Source: Sambucus nigra
Lineage: Eukaryota > Streptophyta > Magnoliopsida > Dipsacales > Adoxaceae
Assembly (NCBI GenBank): GCA_949130495.1
Contig: OX422222.1
Coordinates: 273,410,109 to 273,474,108, forward strand
DNA: 64,000 nt
Direction: 5' to 3'
The position numbers and the translations under genes were made by a program. The notes under the pieces are model-generated. The model worked only from the letters and a program-made list of their open reading frames with translations, was not told where the DNA came from and did not search any database. Below are positions 22,493 through 35,628 of the stretch, piece after piece (the stretch's first letter is position 1; the number at the start of each line of letters is the position of its first letter).

Positions 22493-23606
22493 TATCATTT
22501 AGACTGCTTCACTGGAACCCATTTAGACTGCATCGCAGGGGCTGAAATTGAAGAGATGATGTAGAAAATCCGCAATGAGGAATGTGGACCCCATATGAAT
22601 GGTTATACGCTCACCAAGAAAATTATTCAAAAGGGTTAATACTAGACCACTATAGTTCAGGCTTGCATTGCCTATGTTCGAAAATGTCTTAAATGCCAAC
22701 AGTTTTCCAATATCCAACACTTACCTCCACGAGAGTTGTACAACATGACCTCTCCCTCATCGTTCTCCATGTGGGGTATCGATATCATAGGGAAGGTTAC
22801 CCCAAAAGCCTACAGCATAAATGAATTCATCTTGGTTTCCATTAACTACTTCACAAAATGGGTCAAAGCCGAGTCATACACAGTTCTGAATGCCAAAAAG
22901 TAGGCCAAGTTCATCAAGAAAAAGAAATATCATCAGCCGATATGGGGTCCCGCATGAGCTGGTGTCAGACAACGGATTGCATTTTAAAGTAGAGTCACAG
23001 AAGTGGTCGACGAGTACGGGATTCAAAGGCACAAATCTTCTCCCTACCGACCTCAAACCAATGGATCCATTGAAGCCACTAATAAAAAACTTAAATTCGT
23101 CATCAACAAGATGAGTGAAAGCTGTAAAGCTTGGATCGATCGAATCCTTTATGCTCTCTGGGGATACCGTACTTTAGTTCGAGCATCAACTGGGGCTAAC
23201 CTTTACTCTCTAGTATATGACATGGAAACAGTCTTACCCGTGGAGCTAGAAATCCTTTCATTGCACGTCATGCTTGGAAGCAAAGTCAAAGAGGAAGACT
23301 GGCATCAGATCCATCTTGACGATCTAATGGACGAAAGGAGGATAAAATCTTTATATCACATACAAGTATACCATCGCTTAATAGTGCGATCATTTAATAA
23401 GATAGACAAGGACCATGGGGGACTTAACCCTTAAAGAAATAGTAAAGCCCATCTGGAACCCCAAGGGGAAATTCAAGCGTAATAGTAGAGGCCCCTACAT
23501 TGTGAAGAAGATCCTGTCCAGCGGCACCGCTATGCTGACCTACCTTGATGGGGAAGAAATTAACCATCTAGTCAACCTGGACTGTCTCAAGAAATTCTAC
23601 CCTTGA
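22493..23606 (+). pseudogene. integrase of element A (continuation after element B)
   Basis: The zinc-binding remnant reads NEECGPHMNGYTLTKKI...YVRKCLKCQQ (about 22570-22700). The core has WGIDIIGKVTPKAYSINEFI (from 22772), SDNGLHFKVE (about 22966) and YRPQTNGSIEATNKK (about 23043), so D, D and E are all visible but in three frames. The 3' part (23003-23434) continues CKAWIDRILYALWGYRT, then GANLYSLVYDMETVLPVELE. The end is KGKFKRNSRGPYIVKK...LDCLKKFYP at 23606. Frameshifts near 22895, 22990 and 23415 show it is dead. The window's last kilobase (element C) is the reverse-strand counterpart. Confidence 0.85.
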
Positions 23607-23967
23607 TCTAGACACACTATGACTCTTCTCATCTCCCTTCTATTCCAAAACAAAATCTTCATTTCCCTCTACTCAGAACTACGTGGGGTCTGATTCTTTA
23701 AAAATCCTTTTGCTTTCTAAAATGTAACTCAGAAAATTTTCAAAACCCCTAGAGGTACGTAGGCAGCTCGTATACTTTACATGAGCATGCCCCCCTTGTT
23801 TTTCACAAAATGCTATTATTTTCTTATCCTCGGGATCGATAGTTCATTTTAACATGTACATGGACAAAAGGATTATGTATGCCATTGGGATTGGAATAAA
23901 TAAGTCAAATAAGTCAAATGCAAAAACTCATCAAGAGGCATAACAATATAATTAAAATTGTATTTAT
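23607..23967 (+). other. post-integrase segment of element A
   Basis: It contains GAACTACGTGGGGTCTGATT and CCCCTAGAGGTACGTAGGCA, which recur reversed in element C (about 62770-62860), so it belongs to the family. No coding sequence is seen. Confidence 0.6.
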
Positions 23968-25183
23968 TTTATTGATGAAATTTCCCGTTACAATTACATC
24001 AGCATAGGGAGTCAAACGATTTCCCTTGTCAGTATACTCCTACTTTCCTACAACAAAAAAAAATAGAAACCTAACACACCTAAAATAGCCTACCCAAATT
24101 ATTCCTACACAATCTAAATAACCTTCCTAGCCAATCACCATTACAAAAGCTTCACAAATAAATTCCACCAGGGATCCTAACCGCAACTACCAAAGGAACC
24201 GAACTTATCATCATCTACATCCTAGGGTCCCCAAACCTCCCCTTATTGAATAGAGTGTTGTAAACGCTCCATGGATCGATAAGCCCGGACCATCCTAGGG
24301 AAAATAACAACACCTCCCTCTATGGTGTCAGATATGGTAAACCACCTTTAACTAGTCTCCACAACCAGCATTTTGGCAACTACTCTCCTCCATAACCACT
24401 TCATTTTATCCCCAAAAATATTCCAGAACCTACCAATAGAGTGCGAAGGATGGGTTGATTGTCGATGATTCTCCCATAGAGAGCCCAGCCGCATCCGCAT
24501 GCGCTATGGCAATTCCCTCACTGGAAAGAAGTCTAGTGTTCGAGATGGCACAATCTATTCCTAGCCAAATTGGTGCAAGAGCCACCAGGGAAAGTAAAAA
24601 GAGGTATGCCTGAGGCTAACCAACCTAACATAATGGTATTCCCCCAGTTTCATAATGGGAAGTTTGGCACAGTCGATAAGGGATATTCAGGAGGGATCGC
24701 CATACGAAATCTCTCTGATAACCACATGAACAACATTATGAGGCTACCCCTCAAGAAATCAGAATGACCTTCCCGCCAGGTATCCAGACCATTCGGAGTC
24801 TCTGCCAGTATCACTTCCATAGGATTGTGACGGTACGACATCCATGAAGCAATGGCCACGAGTTATGGGTCCAGCAGTAGTTCCCCAAACACCAACAATA
24901 ATTTTGAAATCAAGCCCAAAATGACAACTTCAGCATAGACACCATCCCCAACATCCTGCAAATGCACATAATGCAACACAACATGGAGAGAGATCATTCT
25001 TCCCATAACCAGCGGACTAGTCGCTAAAGGTGAGATATGGAGAATTCCCTCTAACAGCTCTCTAGGAGACCAAAAAAATTCTCCACCCATATAAAAAAAT
25101 GATGAGATAAGAGGCAAGAAGAATGTAAAAGAAAAGAAATGTGGAGGTGTGAAGAAAATGCTCCACCCATACCCTTATTTATA
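23968..25183 (-). pseudogene. antisense gene 2 of element A: DUF7745-like remnant with TATA and poly(A) signal
   Basis: The unit runs opposite to gag-pol. TATAAATAA (25175-25183, minus) precedes it and AATAAA (23968-23973, minus) follows it. The protein reads LLEGILHISPLATSPLVMGR onward, then a stop, then VAIASWMSYRHNPMEVILAE and TPNGLDTWREGHSDFLRGSL. It aligns with 61390-61760 of element C (ITAWMSYHRNYVTVILEETL, NGLDAWWECRSDYLRGSPIV). About 300 bp encoding the N-terminus is missing relative to C. The ILAET..GLD..RE..SDFLRG..I pattern resembles DUF7745 proteins of plants, which I infer from memory. Function unknown; likely a retroelement-carried gene rather than a host gene. Confidence 0.55.
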
Positions 25184-25569
25184 CTTAGAAAACCTCAACC
25201 AAAGACAAAAAACCTTGTAGAAATCGGAGAAAAACTTACCCCACCAAGTACCAAGCAATTGAACTAAGTGCAATCAAAGCCTTAGGTTGATTAAACTGGA
25301 CTGACATGCCGACATGCAGGACAAGGGGGATATCGATCGGTAACCCCCTATTTTAGCATAATTCCCTTTTCCCTTTTTTTTCTAAATCAAAAAATTCAAT
25401 AAAAATATTTTTTATTTTCAAAGAATTCAGAATTTCCCTTTCCCCGTGTTTTTACTTATCTTGTTTTAAAACAAATTCTCTCTCAAATCACTTTTTTTAC
25501 GGTCTCAACAGTAAAGTAAAAAGAGCATGGGTATTAAGTCACTAATTTTTTTTTAACAAGTACTTCATT
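25184..25569. other. spacer between the two antisense genes of element A
   Basis: AT-rich, no coding sequence seen. Part of it aligns loosely with element C 59900-60120 (both contain GAGAC(C/T)GTAAAAA). One CCGATCGATATCC-type motif lies near 25330. Confidence 0.45.
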
Positions 25570-25686
25570 TTTATTGCATAGATGATACCGTGTTACACTG
25601 ATTTTGCAAGAAGATGAAAAAATATAATGAGACTCAGCCCGAACCCACCTACATTTTCTCTCTCTCTCACTTACCTTCACCTAAAT

Positions 25687-25735
<49 letters not shown>

Positions 25736-26660
25736 CTCTCTCTCTCTCTCTCTCTCTGTCTGTCTAAAGGCCTCCATCCCTGCAATGCACTCTCTTCCCC
25801 TAGCGACGAGATGACACACCTTCACTCCCTGAACCTTACCCCTCCTCAGATGAGGCAAACAACACTAGACCAGACGGAACTGAGATTGACTCTCGAATGT
25901 GAGCAGTCACAAAAGCTATCTAATCCCAAATATCCTTCAGCTAGGTGGTTGACACTTGAATGTGCTGTAAGAAAAATAAAAAAGGGAAAATCAGTCAGTC
26001 TGAGGAAAAGGAAAAATAAGGAAATCAAAAGACAAAGAGATGAAAAGTATACCGCTGGTTTAAGAACCTCCTATGTCAGCCCTAATTCCTCCGAATCCAT
26101 CGTATTAGGATGGTGCAGCATTCATACTGACCCTTCATCAGCCCGCCTGATGTTATAAGAAGGAGGAGCTAACCTAATAAGGGGAACCTCCGAGGTCGTT
26201 TCCACTACCGATGTCGATGCTCCACCTGCATTGTAAGAGGATCCCACTGGCTGACTCAAACCCTGCCTGGGGGAGAGTCATGATATCATATAAACTAGGC
26301 GGCATCAACTCTCTCGACATGATATCCTAGTAATCGTATGTCGCCACTGTGTTGGTATATGACGAGTAAGAATCGCCCATCATTGTCGCCACTCGTGCAT
26401 CATCTGACATCTCTCGCTCTTGCCTCATATACATCGGGGGACTCGCAGGTGGTATCATCACGTCGTCATCCACCACCTGTCGAACTACCCTCTCCCCTAG
26501 ATACCAGGAGTAGCCGAACTCATATGCTAGCAGACACCGCAGTTATGTGTTCCCCCCAATCTCCCCCATGTGATGGATGGCCATCCCCCAGGGATAGAAG
26601 GTCACCTGGAAAATCCCTAGTGGAGAAAAATCAATATTAAAAAAGATCATAAAGGAAAAA
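25570..26660 (-). pseudogene. antisense gene 1 of element A: C-terminal part of a PMD gene
   Basis: On the minus strand a splice-acceptor-like GGGATTTTCCAG (26600) is followed by FYPWRMAIHHMGEIGGN, a stop, then LLAYEFGYSWYLGERVVRQV and PPMYMRQEREMSDDARVA. This matches the exon starting at 58935 in element C (FYPWRIVV...HELGYSWYLGEM; MYMRRVREM in another frame). The mobile-domain core is deleted here: the sequence jumps to promoter-like DNA at about 26690. The end region carries a CT/TCTA microsatellite (25689-25760) where C has a short AG run beside the stop codon. AATAAA is at 25570-25575 (minus). Confidence 0.6.
25689..25760. repeat. (CT)n/(CTAT)n microsatellite
   Basis: A CT run, then about seven CTAT units, then CT again. 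It is located at the 3' end of the antisense PMD remnant. The equivalent place in element C (59786-59801) has only a short AG run. Confidence 0.9.
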
Positions 26661-27139
26661 TGGTCTCAGAAAATAAAGAAGAATTTACCCGATCACTCGT
26701 CAGGCCATTCAAGACTGATCGACACTGTCCCTTCACCTACCCGAGGTAGTCCAAAAGATCGTACCAATACCGTTTGGCACGTCCTACATCGTCGGTCGAC
26801 ACTTCCTTGAAATTTTATACAAAAATTCCCCCAAAATGACAAAAAATCTCGAAAAATCCTTGAAAAATTCCTAAAATTACCAAATGAATTTTTGAAACCT
26901 TTTTCACCAAGAAAAACATTTTTACCACACTCATTTCCCCAACAGAACTCTTACATCCCCAACAGAATTCCCAAAATCTATTGGATATCTCCCCAATAAT
27001 GCCTCCAAAGGACACCACAAAATTCCCCAACAAGGAAACTTCCAATCCTTGGATTAATTCCTTTTCCTCAGCAGAACCCCAAAACTCAAAATCAGGTGCT
27101 TCCCCAAAATCCCCAGTGGAACCATAAAATAATTTCCCC
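26661..27139 (-). other. 5' flank of the antisense PMD gene in element A
   Basis: 26690-26815 aligns with element C 57395-57535, the region just upstream of the PMD TATA box. It contains GTCGACCGACG-like and GTGTCGATCAG-like motifs. 26815-27140 aligns with 57000-57390 of element C and has repeated TCCCCA(A/G)(C/T)(A/G)GAA words. The open frame across it on the minus strand is compositional and carries no domain. Confidence 0.5.
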
Positions 27140-27671
27140 AATGGAGTCTCAAAATTTCCCAAAGAGAACTATAATTTAATCCCTCAGAATTGGCTTTGAC
27201 CCACAGAATTGGTCATCTCTACTTAATCCCTCAGAATTGGCTTTTACCCGCATAACTAGTCATCTCTACTTAAGCCCTCAGAATTGGCTTTGACCCGCAG
27301 AATTGTTCATCACTACTTAAGCCCTTAGAATTGGCTTTGACCCTCAGAATTGGTCATCTCTACTTAAGCCCTTAGAATTGGTTTTGACCCGCAGAACTAG
27401 TCATCTCTACTTAAGCCCTTAGAATTGGCTTTAGCCCTCAGAATTAGCTTTGACCCTTAGAATTGGTCACCTCTATTTAAGCCGTTAGAATTGGCTTTGA
27501 CCCTCAGAATTATTCACTCCCATCTTAAGACCTCAAAATTGCCTTAGACCCGAAGAATTGGTCACCCCTATTTAAGCCCTCAAAATTTACTTCGACCCTC
27601 AGAATTGGTCGCTCCCCCTTTAGGTCCTCATAATTGACCTTGACCCACAAAATTGGTCGCTGCCACCTTAG
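27140..27671 (+). repeat. 48-bp tandem repeats, 3' untranslated region of element A
   Basis: About ten degenerate units of 48 bp, each with two half-related blocks (CCCTCAGAATTGGCTTTGAC and CCGCAGAATTGGTCATCTC). They continue briefly after element D (37629-37740). Element C has the reverse complement at 56480-56990. Confidence 0.9.
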
Positions 27672-28974
27672 TGTGACACCCCGCCTAATAAAATACTGGG
27701 TGATTAGTCCTATATCAAATTAAACAGGAATCTCAATTGATTCATTCTTAGCATCACTGTTGAAAACTTTTTAAAACATACTAACCACCTAGTATTAAAA
27801 AAGAAATAGTGCCAAATATTTTTTTATCAAACAACAACATAACATGCGGATGAATATAATTTAAACCATTCACACAATCACTAAGTCAAACCATACTAAA
27901 AATGAAATATACAATCTTTGCAGAATAAACCGATGGCTACAAAACCCAAATCAAAAATATAAACCACTAGAAAATAAACTAAGTACATCTTCTAATTGGA
28001 ACAAATGAAATAACTAAGGTGACATGACCACATAAAATATTGACTGCATCCTACTCTAGGGATAAAATTACTGAAGTAGCTATGCTAAAATTCTGCAACA
28101 TCCACATATGCCGTAGCTGCATAATCCTGGAATAGAAATAATTATGGCGTCCCTATGGCTGGACACCTAAAAGGTTTTGAAAATATTTTATAGCAAGGGT
28201 TATAACCCAAAACTTTTAAAAAATATTTAGCAAGTAAATTAAATTGCAGTAAATTAAAAGGCATTAATGCTCTTCATATTTACGCTAGTGTTGCACTCCC
28301 TTGAGGACCGACTCACCCCTCAACTATTGTGCACACATAACACTTTTTTGTGTAACCCACCTAGTCACCTACCCCATAACTAGTTCTCGATAATATCCTT
28401 CCTATCACACTACTCTAGCCCGAGTAAGTTTAATATATGATTTATAAGTTATTTATCACATTAACTTAATTACTCATTTCTCATTTGGAACCATATAACA
28501 TTCTCGCGAGTTATATCTAATTAATACAATTCACACCATGTATTTTACTCGTATATAAATATTGCACCATATATATATATGTGTGTCATCATATTTTAAC
28601 ATTCACACACATCTCATAAATATATAACCATCCTTCTGAGTAGAGACTCACCGGGTGTTCTCTACAATGCTATCATTTCCATGTATACTCATCCACTGTG
28701 ACACCCTGACACAGTTATCTCCCCGAATCAGTAAAATAAAATAAATGTAGTGGAGGTGGTCATAGTTCCCTCCAAAAATGAGACCGAAGCATACCCAAGA
28801 CGTCTCACCCCTAAATACAGACGCTATGACCTGGGGACTATACCCACCCTGCTCCTCAAGCCAGGGGATCCACCCATATCGCGCAACCTCCCATAATAGC
28901 ACTAGAGGGGTATGTATTCCTATAAATATTATTCACACTAATATTCACAAAGCACACCAATATATATGTACTAC

Positions 28975-29032
<58 letters not shown>

Positions 29033-29184
29033 CGCTATGACCTGGGGACTATACTCACCCTGCTCCTCAAGCCAGGGGATTCACCCATATCGCGTAACCT
29101 CCCATAATAGTACTAGAGGGTATGTATTCTTATAAATATTATTCACACTAATATTTACAAAGCACACCAATATATATGTACTAC

Positions 29185-29223
<39 letters not shown>

Positions 29224-31030
29224 ACCTCCGAAAATGAGACCGAATCATACCCAAGACGTCTCAGCCCTAAATACAAACGCTATGACCTGAGGACTATACT
29301 CACCTTGCTCCTCAAGCCAGGGGATTCACCCATATCACGCAACCTCCCATAATAGCACTAGAGGGGTATGTATTCCAATAAATATTATTCACACTAATAT
29401 TTAAAAAACACACCACTATATACGTACTACACAATCACCACATATATATATAATAATCCAGGCTATTCCGTGCACAATTACCGTAATACTAGCCTAACAT
29501 TCCCAAGTCTATGTACCGACTTGTAATTTAAATAAATCACACATTCATTTATTTTGTTCACTCAAGTTGTGTCACCCAATCAATTTACCCAGATTGGCTC
29601 CTTCTATCCGAAATTTCATCTTGTAGAACTTATTCCTCAAATTTCATTTATTAAGGCTAACTCCCTATTTATCTTGAATATCCCATCATTTATCATATAA
29701 CCTTATAATAAGTTAATTTGACTAAATCTATGCCTAAGCACTCGCAGCACTAGCACCAAAATATCCGATTCAATTTTCCCGAATCTAAGCTTTAATTAAC
29801 TACGCATTAATTAATTTATTACCTAGGCGTCGCTCAACCAATATATCCGGACTCGCTCACTTGGCCCAAAAATACAATATTTAGAATTTATTATTCAAAT
29901 TCTCCTTAATAAATTTTGCACACTTATTAATATAAGGTATTCAATTTACTCAATTTCAACCTTAATTCCCTTATGGATTATTTTCTCAATTATCCCAATA
30001 CTTATCTGTCTCACTTTTTATAAACATAATCTCCACTTTAGGCGTAATGTCCTTATTATAGAACAATAATCACAATCAATCAATCTAGAAAACCTGCAAT
30101 GGAATAACAACTAAAAATAACTTTTAAAATTTGCCCCACGGATCTTCCCAGATTTTTAAAATGCCGTTCTGAGGCATTTTGGAGCCGTTTTTGAAGAAAA
30201 CGTATTAGAGAACAAAATGTAGAAAACAAGATTTTCTAATACTCAGGGTAGACAGAATAACCATTTTCGAAACGAAAACGTCACAAAATAGTTTCCAAAT
30301 GACGGTTTAATTTACCCAATTTCATAGACTTCTTCAAATTCAAGAAGTTGTTCTATAATTCAATTATATCCATCAAACCCCAATTTAGATATCAGCTAAC
30401 CTAAAAACCATATCATCTTATCACACCCACTATGATATGAATAGAAATTTGTAATTAATTTAAAGGAAAGTTTAACCACCTTAGGGTTCTTAGGGTCTGA
30501 ATCCGTTGGTGTGGATATTATTTGGTGAAGAGCATACACATTTGTTCTTAATTTTGTTTCCAATGGTTTCTCCAATTGTACCCACTTTATCTCTCTCAAT
30601 TTTGTTTTCTAAAGTGTGTTATAGCTGCCACACCCTCTCACTTTTAGGGTTTAATAACTCAATCCCGTTTAAAGGCTTTTGGGCTTTATAAAAAAGGCCC
30701 AAACACTCTTATGTGGGATTAAATATGCCTAAAAATATCCTGAGATCCAATTACTACCCATAGGTACTCTTTTCTAACTAATTAGACCCATCCAGACTCC
30801 ACCGTGCACTCAAAATTACCATCCGAATTATTTTATAACATTCTCAAATTTTTTGACCTAAAAATGCGACATAAAAATAATCTGAATAATTAAGTCTCAA
30901 TTAACCAAATTAAATAGATCCTCTTATTTAAATTCTCTAAATCATAAATTTAATTTCTCCTAATGAAATAAATTATATTTCTCCCAAAAATAATTTAAAT
31001 TAAAAGTCCTCGAATTTACAGGGTGTTACA
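27672..31030 (-). repeat. 3' LTR of element D (3,359 bp), with internal triplication
   Basis: It pairs with 34700-37628. It is about 430 bp longer because a ~200-250-bp block (containing GACGCTATGACCTGGGGACT at 28821, 29031 and, altered, 29276) is present three times, separated by long TA runs (28979-29027 and 29188-29219). The other LTR has this block once (35868). The open frames here have no domain. Confidence 0.9.
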
Positions 31031-31043
31031 TACTTCCCCTTAC
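31031..31043 (-). other. polypurine tract of element D
   Basis: GTAAGGGGAAGTA on the minus strand directly abuts the 3' LTR start TGTAACACCC. Confidence 0.8.
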
Positions 31044-34000
31044 AAAGGAATTTCATCATCGAAATTCACACAAGCCTAGTACTCCCAAGCCTCGACTAGA
31101 ACCCTAATCACTTACCCTTAGGATCACTACACATTTTTCTTAAGAGAATATAGTTAACCAGGGCGCCCATACACCCTGTACCTGTGCTTAACCTCACAAT
31201 TAATACCCGAATTTTACCAGCCTTAAACCGTAATATAACTTCGATCTCACAGTTATAACTACGTACATGAACAATAACCGAGGTAACTAACCCATATACT
31301 AAAGACCAAACATCTCCCTACTTCCAACGTTGCGCCAAGTTTCATGCGTGTAACGTCTCGCAAAGCAAAATCCTGATAAGGAACTCCCCCCACCCCCATT
31401 ACACTGCTATCTAATGTTGCCAGTCATTGAGATCCGTTAGGCCCTCAATCCATAGCACGTAGCCCCAAATACCAATCTCTCTGCAAAAAAGTATACACAT
31501 CCACTCTTTATGATACAAAAGACAACACGACATACCCCACCCATACTATCACTAGTTTTTGTGCGCAAAAATAAATCCCGAGCTATATCTCCCCGCTCGA
31601 CAATAAGTCTATCGACCCTGAGTTACATCAGTAACGTCCCTACTCCCCGATATTTCAACTAACAATATTAACATATTATTATGTAACACATTTTAACATA
31701 TATACCCGTATATATAAGATAGACCCTATCTCATGTGAAACCTAACAAAGACAAATCATACCCTGGTACCGCGAACACTAAGTCTTACTATAACTATCCA
31801 CTATAGCCCCAAACTATTGCTAACCAGTTGAAACTTGGAAAATCATCCACCCTACTTCCATAATTCTCGAAAGTAGTGATCTCTCGCGTAATGCAACGAT
31901 CATCTTAGTGTACCTCCCACTTTCTCGTGGTTAACACCAAAGAATCCCGCTACCCCACGATACTTATATTTAAAATATGGATATCATGGCCCACGCACCC
32001 ATTAGATTCGTCTCCCTCGCGAATCCTAGCGATAAAAATCTTATGTTGTGATTCACCCAATGTCACTCCAAACATACCCACACTTAATGTTTCACATTTC
32101 GAGGGTTATTTTCTTCCCCTTTTTCGGAATATACCTAAAATCATTGCCCGTGTGTTTGCTTCGAAAACTACTAAGTATCCGACCAGGAGAGCCTCTGGCT
32201 CCTCTCAGGGTGACCATACACCCTATATTTTGTGCATATTTGCACAGTCCTTAAATCATCACATGCGTAACATACTTATCTCACGTTCGGCCCCTATATT
32301 ATTGGTGTGGCTATATCCTCTGGATATTTTCGATGACCTTTATAATTACTATAAAATTCTTCCCGATATTTCTCCAACTATCAACTTGTGGTGCAAATCT
32401 TTCCAATTTTTCTTTCGCAACACTTCCCAGCTCCACTGGCCCTATCTGTTAGTGGCTCTCTGCTCAATGTATTTTCTCCACATGTTCATTGATTATCATT
32501 CAATCCGATGACCTGGCATCGGATGACGTATTCCCACGTTTGATATTTTTATTAAGCTTTATGCGTATAACACCTCACATCAAAGTACAAAAGAGATTTT
32601 CCCAATGCACTAGTCCTCAGCATTGTCGGTCCTCGATTTTCACAGAACCCAAAGAAATACCCGAGGCACTTAAACCTATCCTTATACTCACAAGTCTAAT
32701 CATGGACTCGCACGTCTCTAAATGAGTCATATATTACTTTGCTCGCAACATCACTAAGCCCTTAGCGCTAAATATTAATAACGAGCTAAATATCTTCGCT
32801 CCACGGTAACCCGACATACCCTGAATCTCATCAGTAAGAGTCCCTATGCGTCGGGATCAAATATAACTAGACAAATATACTCTATGAAGTCTACTTCACA
32901 AAATATATCCATGAGCTCAACCCCTATTCAGGTCAGACATCACAAATAGAATATTCATCCTGCCCTGGAACAACGAACACGATGGTCTTGCGATAACCGC
33001 CCGCCATCGCTTAACAGTCCATACCCAGGATAAAACCATACCTCTAATATAACCTCTTAAAATGAGCTAACCTTATAAAATATATATCATCTCAGTGTAC
33101 CCACCCGCTCCCTTACGGTTGGAACTGAAGAGAGCCCCGCTACTCCAAGGTATATATACACATACTAGTGATATTAATGATACCTATACTAAACTCGTTT
33201 CTCATGCAAATTTAGTACTAATACATTACTATGACTCGCTCGCGTCACACAAAACATACCCCAATCATCTCGTAATAAAACTCATAGTTTCAGTTTCCCA
33301 TAACACTGGCGGCTCAAATGGTTTATGGACATAACACCCCCATCCTAACCAAATCAAAAACTTCTCTAATTGTTGCCCCTGCTAGGCATCCCACTCCTGT
33401 CCACTGACTCGCCGTGGACAAGATCCACCCATGTGTTTCTACTTTTTTACACAAAAGATACCTCTGTATGTCATTCCAATTTCTCCTTACTATGGCCCAT
33501 CGGCCATGTCGGGGTTGTCCTTCTTACGAACTTGGTAGCCTTAATCCTGTTTGCTACCTCTAATGTCCTTTTGGCATCGCTGGTCCCATAGGGCTCGTTC
33601 ATGGACTTGACGACCCTGATAGAACCCATCGTCACTATATAGGAATTATATTGATATCGGTCATTAATCTAGGTCCTTTACTGGGTATCCCTTCCTTTGG
33701 TGCCTCACTAGCACTGAAAAATTAAGTCTACTCTTCTGATAATTCTCTAACCCCCTTAGCTCCCTTCTCACGTGAGCATTGATACAAATTGTAAATGTAC
33801 AACCTTGACAACAATGACACCAGTCATCATAGTCGGATCTCCTATCCGTTCTTGTATTTTCTATCCACGGTCTATTATCAACTTACAAACCCTATTTGAT
33901 TCATCGTATCCCTCTCATCGATTACGAAGTTTGTGAATTCCATCAACTTTCCTTCATATCCGACCACTATCTGGCCCTTTTTAAAAACTTATTGAAATCT

Positions 34001-34679
34001 CCCTTGGCTTTCTATTTAACCTCTGGTGTGAGGATTCGTAATAATCCGCACTCCAAATTCCTCATTATTCATGGAAATTTTCCCATGACTACGGTGACTG
34101 ACTCCCATCACCCTACGTTGCTCCTATGAGTAAACATCTTTGCTCGGAATTTTGACTAGAGTATCACTACAGTCCCCCACATGTGATCCCAATTGGATGT
34201 TATCCATCCATTGGTAAATCACTTTTCCGCCCTTTCCTCGAATTCTAGGGAATTGTTCTTTTGAAACCAAAAATTCTTCTTTGACCCTCGCTCTTGTCTA
34301 CTACACTTGGTGTGTCTAACTTTACGAAATCATCCTTCACGACGGTTCTTAGGGCAGTGACTATGCCCCATCGGTTAATTCAACGTCAATTGTTCCAACA
34401 ATATGGTGACTCCTACCCCATCACTGTTCTCAGCATACTCAATGGCTTCTGCAGTGTCCTCTCTCTTGCAATCCTTCTAACGTCCCATGCTTATCATTCT
34501 ATAATGTTCGATCTGCCACGCTCTATCGAAGCCGTATATGAATCACATCAACTATACTTTATAGCAGGAGAACGTAAGTCACATACATAAAGGAATACAA
34601 AAATCCTATAATAAGGCTCTATATCAAAGAACGCTAAGATGAAACATGAAAAGCCGCACAGATCCTAAGAACACTAGAA
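31044..34679. other. interior of element D, no recognisable gene
   Basis: 3.6 kb with open frames up to 194 codons (31927-32511, +) but no motif of any retrotransposon protein on either strand and no coherent codon pattern. The minus-strand ends keep only the primer site and polypurine context. Confidence 0.6.
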
Positions 34680-34697
34680 CCTGATGCTCTGATACCA
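34680..34697 (-). other. primer-binding site of element D (initiator tRNA-Met)
   Basis: TGGTATCAGAGCATCAGG on the minus strand, two bases after the LTR end. TGGTATCAGAGC is the classical plant site complementary to the 3' end of initiator Met tRNA. Confidence 0.9.
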
Positions 34698-34699
34698 TC

Positions 34700-35597
34700 T
34701 GTGACACCCCGCCTAATAAAATACCGGGAGATAAGTCCTATATTAAATTAAACAGTAATCTCATTTGATTCATTCTCGACATCACTGTCAAAAACTTTTT
34801 AAAACTTACTAACCGCCTAGTATTAAAAACAAATGGTGCCAACTTTTTTCTTTTTATCAAACAACAACACGACATGCAGATGAATATAATTTAAACCATT
34901 CACACAATCACTGAGTAAAACCATACTAAAAATGAAATATACAATATTTGTCGAATAAACCACCGGCTATAAAACCCATATCAAAAATATAAACCCCCAA
35001 AAAATAAACTAAGTACATCATCTGACTGGAACAAAGGAAATAACTAAGGCAACAAGCCCAAATAAAATATTGATTGCATACTACTCTAGGAATGAAATGA
35101 CTAAAGTGACTAAGTCAAAATTCTGTAACATCCACATATGCTGCAACTGCGTAACCCTGGAATAGAAATAATTCTGGCATCCCTGTGGCTCGACACCTAA
35201 AAAGTTTTGAAAATATTTTATAGCAAGGGTTAGAACCCAAAACATTTTGAATATATTTAGCAAGTGAATTAAATTGCAGTAAATTAAAATGCATGAATGC
35301 TCTTCATATTTAAGCTAGTGTTGCACTCCCTTGAGGACCAGATCAACCCTCAACTATTGTGCACACCTAATGCTTTTCTATATAACCCACCTAGTCACCT
35401 ACCCCGTAACTAGTTCTCGATAATATCCTTCCTATCACACTACTCTAGACCGAGTATGTTTAATATATGATTTATAAGTTATTTATCACATTAACTTAAT
35501 GACTCATTTCTCATTTGGAACCCTATAAATTTCTCACGAGTTATATCTAATCAATACAGTTCACACCTTGTATTTTACCCGTATATAAATATCTTCA

Positions 35598-35628
<31 letters not shown>

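Noticed and set aside
26815..27162. Open frame with repeated FG/GNF residues on the minus strand
   Set aside because: It results from TTCCCCA-type repeats in the antisense-gene flank. The counterpart in element C is not open in the same way.
31927..32511. 194-codon open frame in element D
   Set aside because: It runs on the strand opposite to the element, with no domain and no codon bias. It is most likely chance.
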